Source of the DNA: Puia dinghuensis | Lineage (GTDB): Bacteria > Bacteroidota > Bacteroidia > Chitinophagales > Chitinophagaceae | Length of the DNA stretch: 17,616 bases | Assembly: GCA_026224995.1 (NCBI GenBank) | Contig: JAMFRX010000498.1 | Span: 1-17,616 of the forward strand | Direction of reading: 5' to 3' | Shown here: positions 13,802 to 17,616 of the stretch, in pieces | Layout of the letters: every line of letters starts with the position of its first letter | How positions within the stretch are numbered: position 1 is the first letter of the stretch | Made by a program: the position numbers and the translations under genes | The notes under the pieces: model-generated | Seen by the model: the letters and a program-made list of their open reading frames with translations, nothing else | Told to the model about the DNA's origin: nothing | Database searches by the model: none

Positions 13802-14284
13802 TTAATTTTGCTTTCCCTCTTCATTCACGGCCCGCTGCTCCTGCAACTGGCGGATATCACCCCGCGCATGCCGGTACTCTAGAAAATAATAAATGGCCGT
13901 TACCAGCAGGATCTTGGCCAGGATAAACACGACAATGAACAGGGTTTTCCAGATCTTATGCACCCGGATATGATTGGAGCTCGCATCTACATGAAGATAG
14001 CTGGTTCCGCTCTGCCGCTGGTAGTGACCTTTGCCGCCATTTCCCCGCCGCACGGCCGGCGTCTCAGGAAGACGCGCCTCTATTTTCTCCCGGAGTCCCG
14101 GCGGCGGCGGCTCCTCATTGTCGATGGCAAACAGCTCTAATTGATACTCGAAGTCCGAAAGGATCACTCTTAGCTCGGGATAATGTGGCATCAGCTCCTC
14201 GAACTCCTCCCGCTCCATGGGAGTAGCCAACCCGAGCACGTAGCTTTCTACAATTCCGCTTTGTATGTACAGTTCTATATTCAC
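13802..14284 (-). CDS. Single-pass membrane anti-sigma-like protein
   Basis: The best start is the GTG at 14284, which overlaps the sigma gene stop as GTGA and gives NIELYIQSGIVESYVLGLA, the usual N-terminus of Bacteroidota anti-sigma proteins. The frame is open to an ATG at 14314, which would add 10 residues. From the GTG the protein is 160 residues: an acidic helical N-terminal domain (TPMEREEFEELMPHYPELR), a Pro-rich linker, a transmembrane segment at about residues 114-135 (LFIVVFILAKILLVTAIYYF), and a short charged, coiled-coil-like tail. It should hold the adjacent sigma factor at the membrane. No zinc-binding His/Cys motif is seen. The partner call is inferred from overlap and fold resemblance. 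Confidence 0.7.
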   Translation of the reverse strand: MNIELYIQSGIVESYVLGLATPMEREEFEELMPHYPELRVILSDFEYQLELFAIDNEEPPPPGLREKIEARLPETPAVRRGNGGKGHYQRQSGTSYLHVDASSNHIRVHKIWKTLFIVVFILAKILLVTAIYYFLEYRHARGDIRQLQEQRAVNEEGKQN

Positions 14285-14778
14285 CCAAGGTTTTTTCTGA
14301 TCAGGAACAGGCATTCCCGCAAGATCCTGCTGACATAAGCCAGATCTTTACCCGTGCTGGCGGCCAGTTCCTCCTTGTCCCGTCCGTGGATGAACAGCTC
14401 CCGGAATATCCACTGATGCTCTGGTGAAGCTTCCGACAGCAGCCTGGAGTAATACCGCTTGTCCAAACCGCCTGTCAAAGGTTGAGCCGCCCCCTTCTGG
14501 TCATTGCCCTTATCGCTAAGATAAGCCAGCAAGATCTTCCTGGATTCTATCTGCAGCCAGCAATAAACGCTTAAGCTAGAGTCGAATGCCTCCTGAAGCT
14601 GCGGAGCCAGACGGGCAAAAATATCGATCAGTAATGTTCCGGCTTCCGACTTATCAGGGACGAATTGTAAGATATAGCTAAATAACATTCCACCATACCG
14701 GTTGTACAAAAGCTCGACGGCCGGCCGGCGTCCTGCATGTAGCTCGTTTTTCAGGATATCTTTGGTAATGGGTTCCAA
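14281..14778 (-). CDS. Divergent ECF-type sigma factor
   Basis: The 165-residue product has the layout of an ECF sigma factor. The sigma-2-like region is AVELLYNRYGGMLFSYILQF and then a helix through DIFARLAPQLQEAF; the sigma-4-like helix-turn-helix is FIHGRDKEELAASTGKDLAY, followed by VSRILRECLFLIRKNL. Region 2 departs from the consensus, so promoter recognition may be unusual. The only plausible start in this frame is TTG at 14778, and the frame closes upstream at 14823. It overlaps the anti-sigma-like gene by 4 nt using that gene's GTG start. It lies 52 nt downstream of the transporter gene and upstream of hisL; its targets are not visible. Confidence 0.68.
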   Translation of the reverse strand: MEPITKDILKNELHAGRRPAVELLYNRYGGMLFSYILQFVPDKSEAGTLLIDIFARLAPQLQEAFDSSLSVYCWLQIESRKILLAYLSDKGNDQKGAAQPLTGGLDKRYYSRLLSEASPEHQWIFRELFIHGRDKEELAASTGKDLAYVSRILRECLFLIRKNLG

Positions 14779-14830
14779 AATAGACAGGTTTTGGGTTACG
14801 CCTGCAATAATATATATTTTTTAGATAATA

Positions 14831-16153
14831 TTATAGTAAAACCATTAAGTAATTTAGGAATAAAACCCCCCCTAGCCCCACCAACGACACGATGGTTTCC
14901 ATCAAAGACCAGCTTCGGATCGTGTCCTTGATGGAGAGATTAAAGTATTCTTTGAACAGCCAGAAACCGCTGTCGTTGACGTGCGAGAACATCAGGCTGC
15001 CTGCCCCTACGGCCAGCACCATCAGGTTGGGATCTACATGCAGCCGGGTCATCAGCGGCAGGATAATGCCCGCGGCCGTCAGGCCCGCCACGGTGGCCGA
15101 ACCCAGGCAGACCCGGATAATAGCCGCCATCAGCCAGCCCAGCACCAGGGGATGGATGGGCCAGCCCTGCAGGGCCGCCGCGATCTCCTTGCTGACGCCA
15201 CTGGCGGAAAAGACCTCTTTCAAAGCGCCCGCCCCCGCTACGATCAGCAGGATGACAGCCACGTCCTTGACCGCGTCCTCATAAATATGCATGATCCTGG
15301 GGATCGACATCCCGCCCCGGACGCCAAGCGTATAGGTGGCGAACGCAATGGCCAGCAGCAGGATGATGCTGGGATCCCCAAAGAATTGCAATACAGGCCC
15401 CCACTTGCCCTGTACCGTCAGCACCAGGGATAGCACCGTGGTCAGCATCAGCAACAGCACCGGAAGCAGGCTGGAAAGCAGACTGTTGCCGATACCCGGC
15501 AGCTGCGCCTCCGGCTTTTCTGCGGCCACCAGCCCCTCCAAAGGAGAAGAGACGATATGCTTGAGCGTCCTGGAGAACACGGGCCCGGCCAGGATGATGG
15601 CCGGAACCGCGATCGTCATCCCGTACAGCAGGGTCTTGCCCATATTGGCGTGGAATTGTGTCACCAGCGCGGCCGGGGACGGATGCGGCGGCAGGAAACC
15701 ATGCGTCACCGACAAGGCAGCCAGCATCGGCAGACCGATGTACACAGCCGGCAGCTTGTATTTGTAGACGACCGAAAAGATCAAGGGTACCATCAGCACG
15801 AATCCCACATTGTAAAAAAGCGGGATGCCGATAATGAATCCCGTGACCATCAGCGCCCATTGAATGTACTTCACGCCGAAGATATTCATCATGGTCGTGG
15901 CGATCCGCTGCGCCGCGCCGCTCTCGGCCACGATCTTGCCCAGCATGGCCCCCAGCACGATCACGATGGCCAGCTGCCCCAGCGTATCCCCGATACCCTT
16001 ATATACCGATCCGGCGATCTTGTCCAGGGGAATACCCAGCATGATCCCTGTGACGATGGAGACGACGAGAAAGGCCAGAAAAGCATTTACCTTCCCCCAG
16101 GAGATCAGGAGGACAAGAAGCAGGATGCCTATGAGAACAAGCAGTAGGTGCAT
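14831..16153 (-). CDS. GntP-family gluconate/aldonate:proton symporter
   Basis: The 440-residue integral membrane protein has the length and hydrophobic pattern (about 12-14 segments) of the GntP family. Features include GDTLGQLAIVIVLGAMLGKI and VAESGAAQRIA near residues 55-85, and GIPLFYNVGFVLMVPLIFSV. The SVTHGFLPPHPSPAAL motif and the late segments IRVCLGSATVAGLTAAGII and SLMFSHVNDSGFWLFKEYFN are family hallmarks. It likely imports gluconate or a related sugar acid with protons. It starts 71 nt after the sugar-acid dehydratase gene, which fits an uptake and catabolism module. Exact substrate unknown; gluconate is only the family default. Confidence 0.9.
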   Translation of the reverse strand: MHLLLVLIGILLLVLLISWGKVNAFLAFLVVSIVTGIMLGIPLDKIAGSVYKGIGDTLGQLAIVIVLGAMLGKIVAESGAAQRIATTMMNIFGVKYIQWALMVTGFIIGIPLFYNVGFVLMVPLIFSVVYKYKLPAVYIGLPMLAALSVTHGFLPPHPSPAALVTQFHANMGKTLLYGMTIAVPAIILAGPVFSRTLKHIVSSPLEGLVAAEKPEAQLPGIGNSLLSSLLPVLLLMLTTVLSLVLTVQGKWGPVLQFFGDPSIILLLAIAFATYTLGVRGGMSIPRIMHIYEDAVKDVAVILLIVAGAGALKEVFSASGVSKEIAAALQGWPIHPLVLGWLMAAIIRVCLGSATVAGLTAAGIILPLMTRLHVDPNLMVLAVGAGSLMFSHVNDSGFWLFKEYFNLSIKDTIRSWSLMETIVSLVGLGGVLFLNYLMVLL

Positions 16154-16159
16154 AGCGTC

Positions 16160-16200
16160 GTTTATTTATCTGGCCGGCCATAGGCTTGGCGGTCCGGCCG
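16160..16200. repeat. Degenerate relative of the palindromic intergenic repeat
   Basis: On the minus strand GCCAAGCC, then a short palindrome GGCCGGCC, then AGATAAA resembles the GCCAAGCC and GGCCAGACATAA parts of the copy upstream of trpE (5219-5247). It fills much of the spacer between the dehydratase and transporter genes. The similarity is short and could be partly compositional. Confidence 0.35.
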
Positions 16201-16227
16201 CCCGTTAGTCCCCCAGCCCGCCCGTTA
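16198..16227. repeat. 10-nt direct repeat duplicating the dehydratase stop region
   Basis: CCGCCCGTTA occurs at 16198-16207 and at 16218-16227, 20 nt apart. The right copy contains the stop codon of the dehydratase gene (minus strand TAA), so the sequence TAACGGGCGG is repeated just after the gene. Confidence 0.6.
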
Positions 16228-17616
16228 ATGCGAATCCCGGCTCACATCCGACCCGGATCCACCCCGCAGAAAATCAAGATCGGCCCCCAGATGAGCCTGC
16301 TGCACATGTCCACGGTACAGGTGGACATAGCCTCTGTCCGTTCCCGGCACCGCCGGCGCCACCCACTCGCGCCTCCGCCTTCCCAGCTCCTCCTCCGCCA
16401 CATCCAGGTGCAGCCGCCGCGCCTCCACATCGAGCTCTATCCAATCCCCATTCCGCACCAACGCCAGCACCCCGCCAATGGCGGCCTCCGGCGACACATG
16501 CAGGACCACCGTCCCATAAGCCGTGCCGCTCATCCGGCCATCGGAGATCCGTACCATATCCATTACGCCCTGCTCCAGCAATTTCTTCGGCAGCGTCATA
16601 TTGCCCACCTCCGGCATGCCGGGATACCCTACAGGGCCTACATTCTTGAGCACCATGATACTGGAGGCATCGATCTCCAGCCCGGGATCGTCTACCCGGC
16701 GATGATAGTCCTCGATATCTTCGAAAACGACGGCCCGCCCGCGATGTTGCATCAACGCCGGGGTCGCGGCAGACGGCTTGATGACCGCGCCGTCGGCAGC
16801 CAGATTGCCCTTCAGCACCGCAATGCCGGCATGAGGGAGAAGGGGCTCGGCATAAGCGGCGATGACCTCCCTGTTGTAGCAGGTCTCCCGCCCTTTTATA
16901 TTTTCACCATGGGTCAGGCCATTGACGGTTAAAGCTTCCATATCAAGCTGCCCTTGCAGCTCATTCAGGATCACCGGCAACCCGCCCGCATAATAAAAGT
17001 CTTCCATCAAAAATTTACCGGAAGGCATGAGATTCAGCAACAAGGGGATCCCGCTGCCCAGCCGGTCGAAGTCCGCCAGTTCCAGGGGAACGCCTATCCG
17101 CCCGGCAATAGCAGTCAGATGAATGATCAAATTGGTGCTCCCGCCGACCGCAGCATTGACCTTTATGGCATTCTCAAAGGCCGTACGTGTCAATATCCGG
17201 GACAGCTTCAGGTCCTCCTTTACCATCTCCACGATACGCCGCCCGGAGAGCTGCGCCAGCACCTTCTTCCGGGAATCGACCGCCGGTATCGCCGCGGCGC
17301 CGGGCAGGGTCAGCCCCAGCGATTCTACCATACAGGCCATCGTGCTCGCCGTACCCATCGTCATGCAATGGCCGGCACTACGCGACATACAGCTTTCTGC
17401 CTGCAGATATTCCGCATCGGACAGCTGCCCCGTCTTACGATCCTCCTCGAATTTCCACACATGCGTGCCCGATCCGATATCCTTTCCCTGAAATTTCCCA
17501 TTCAGCATGGGGCCGCCAGGAACAACCAGCGTCGGCAGATCCACACTGGCAGCGCCCATCACAGTTGAGGGTGTTGTTTTATCGCAACCGGTTAACAGTA
17601 CAACGCCATCAATAGG
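16225..17616 (-). CDS. IlvD/Edd-family sugar-acid dehydratase (partial, 5' end outside window)
   Basis: This [2Fe-2S]- or [4Fe-4S]-dependent dehydratase is open to the right edge, so the N-terminus is missing; 463 residues are visible. The GTG at 17562 is internal, because LLTGCDKTTPST, the cluster and Mg-binding motif, lies upstream of it. Other motifs are VVPGGPMLNGKFQGKDIGSG, SRSAGHCMTMGTASTMACM with a second cluster cysteine, AIPAVDSRKKVL, KVNAAVGGSTNLIIHLTAIA, VGYPGMPEVG and ISDGRMSGTAYGTVVLHVSP with the conserved Ser. GKDIGSGTHVW and the SAGHC stretch resemble L-arabinonate-type dehydratases more than the IlvD of isoleucine/valine synthesis. The GntP neighbour also favours an aldonic acid substrate, yielding a 2-keto-3-deoxy acid. 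Confidence 0.88.
   Translation of the reverse strand, partial: PIDGVVLLTGCDKTTPSTVMGAASVDLPTLVVPGGPMLNGKFQGKDIGSGTHVWKFEEDRKTGQLSDAEYLQAESCMSRSAGHCMTMGTASTMACMVESLGLTLPGAAAIPAVDSRKKVLAQLSGRRIVEMVKEDLKLSRILTRTAFENAIKVNAAVGGSTNLIIHLTAIAGRIGVPLELADFDRLGSGIPLLLNLMPSGKFLMEDFYYAGGLPVILNELQGQLDMEALTVNGLTHGENIKGRETCYNREVIAAYAEPLLPHAGIAVLKGNLAADGAVIKPSAATPALMQHRGRAVVFEDIEDYHRRVDDPGLEIDASSIMVLKNVGPVGYPGMPEVGNMTLPKKLLEQGVMDMVRISDGRMSGTAYGTVVLHVSPEAAIGGVLALVRNGDWIELDVEARRLHLDVAEEELGRRRREWVAPAVPGTDRGYVHLYRGHVQQAHLGADLDFLRGGSGSDVSRDSH

Noticed and set aside
16186..16932. 248-codon plus-strand open frame opposite the dehydratase gene
   Set aside because: It is a composition-driven shadow of the dehydratase, with many His/Pro/Arg residues and no motifs.
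17557..17562. Start of the dehydratase at GTG/ATG near 17562
   Set aside because: The frame continues to the window edge and encodes the essential GCDKT cluster motif upstream, so these codons are internal.

Overview
The window looks like chromosomal DNA of a fairly GC-rich member of the Bacteroidota, most likely of Chitinophagaceae type. The grounds are the trp gene order E-G-D-C-F-B, a fused HisB, long-form HisG, promoter-like boxes of the Bacteroidota type (TTTG, about 19-20 nt, TAnnTTTG), weak Shine-Dalgarno signals, and an ECF-like sigma factor overlapping a single-pass membrane protein. No rRNA, tRNA, CRISPR array, insertion sequence or phage gene was seen.

Layout, left to right. (1) 1-5377, minus strand: a tryptophan operon read leftward as trpL (leader peptide with WWW), attenuator, trpE, trpG, trpD, trpC, trpF and trpB (cut by the left edge). 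Gene gaps are 0-6 nt. (2) 5434-7182, plus strand: a small RBBP9/YdeN-type alpha/beta hydrolase and a multipass membrane acyltransferase-like protein (DUF5009/HGSNAT type), divergent from trp and convergent with hisB. (3) 7211-13761, minus strand: a histidine operon read leftward as hisL (leader peptide with HHHHH), attenuator, hisG, hisD, hisC, then a lipoprotein sugar dehydrogenase and a cytochrome c that interrupt the his genes, then bifunctional hisB. hisH, hisA, hisF and hisI are not present. (4) 13802-14778, minus strand: a divergent ECF-like sigma factor and a membrane anti-sigma-like partner. (5) 14831-17616, minus strand: a GntP-family transporter and an IlvD/Edd-family sugar-acid dehydratase (cut by the right edge), which together look like an uptake and dehydration module for an aldonic acid.

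The main unlabelled structure is regulatory. Both biosynthetic operons begin with a short ORF carrying tandem codons for the end-product amino acid (3 Trp, 5 His). Each ORF is followed by mutually exclusive antiterminator and terminator stems, the textbook design of ribosome-mediated attenuation. In both cases the putative -7 box ends exactly 7 nt before the leader AUG and the context is GCAATGAAA, so the leader peptides are predicted to be translated from leaderless or nearly leaderless transcripts. A second layer is a set of related palindromic intergenic elements. Two of them are compound: a large hairpin next to two small ones. They sit at the 3' ends of hisC and the cytochrome c gene, with relatives before trpE and before the GntP gene. 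All functional statements are read from sequence by eye; no searches or folding programs were run.
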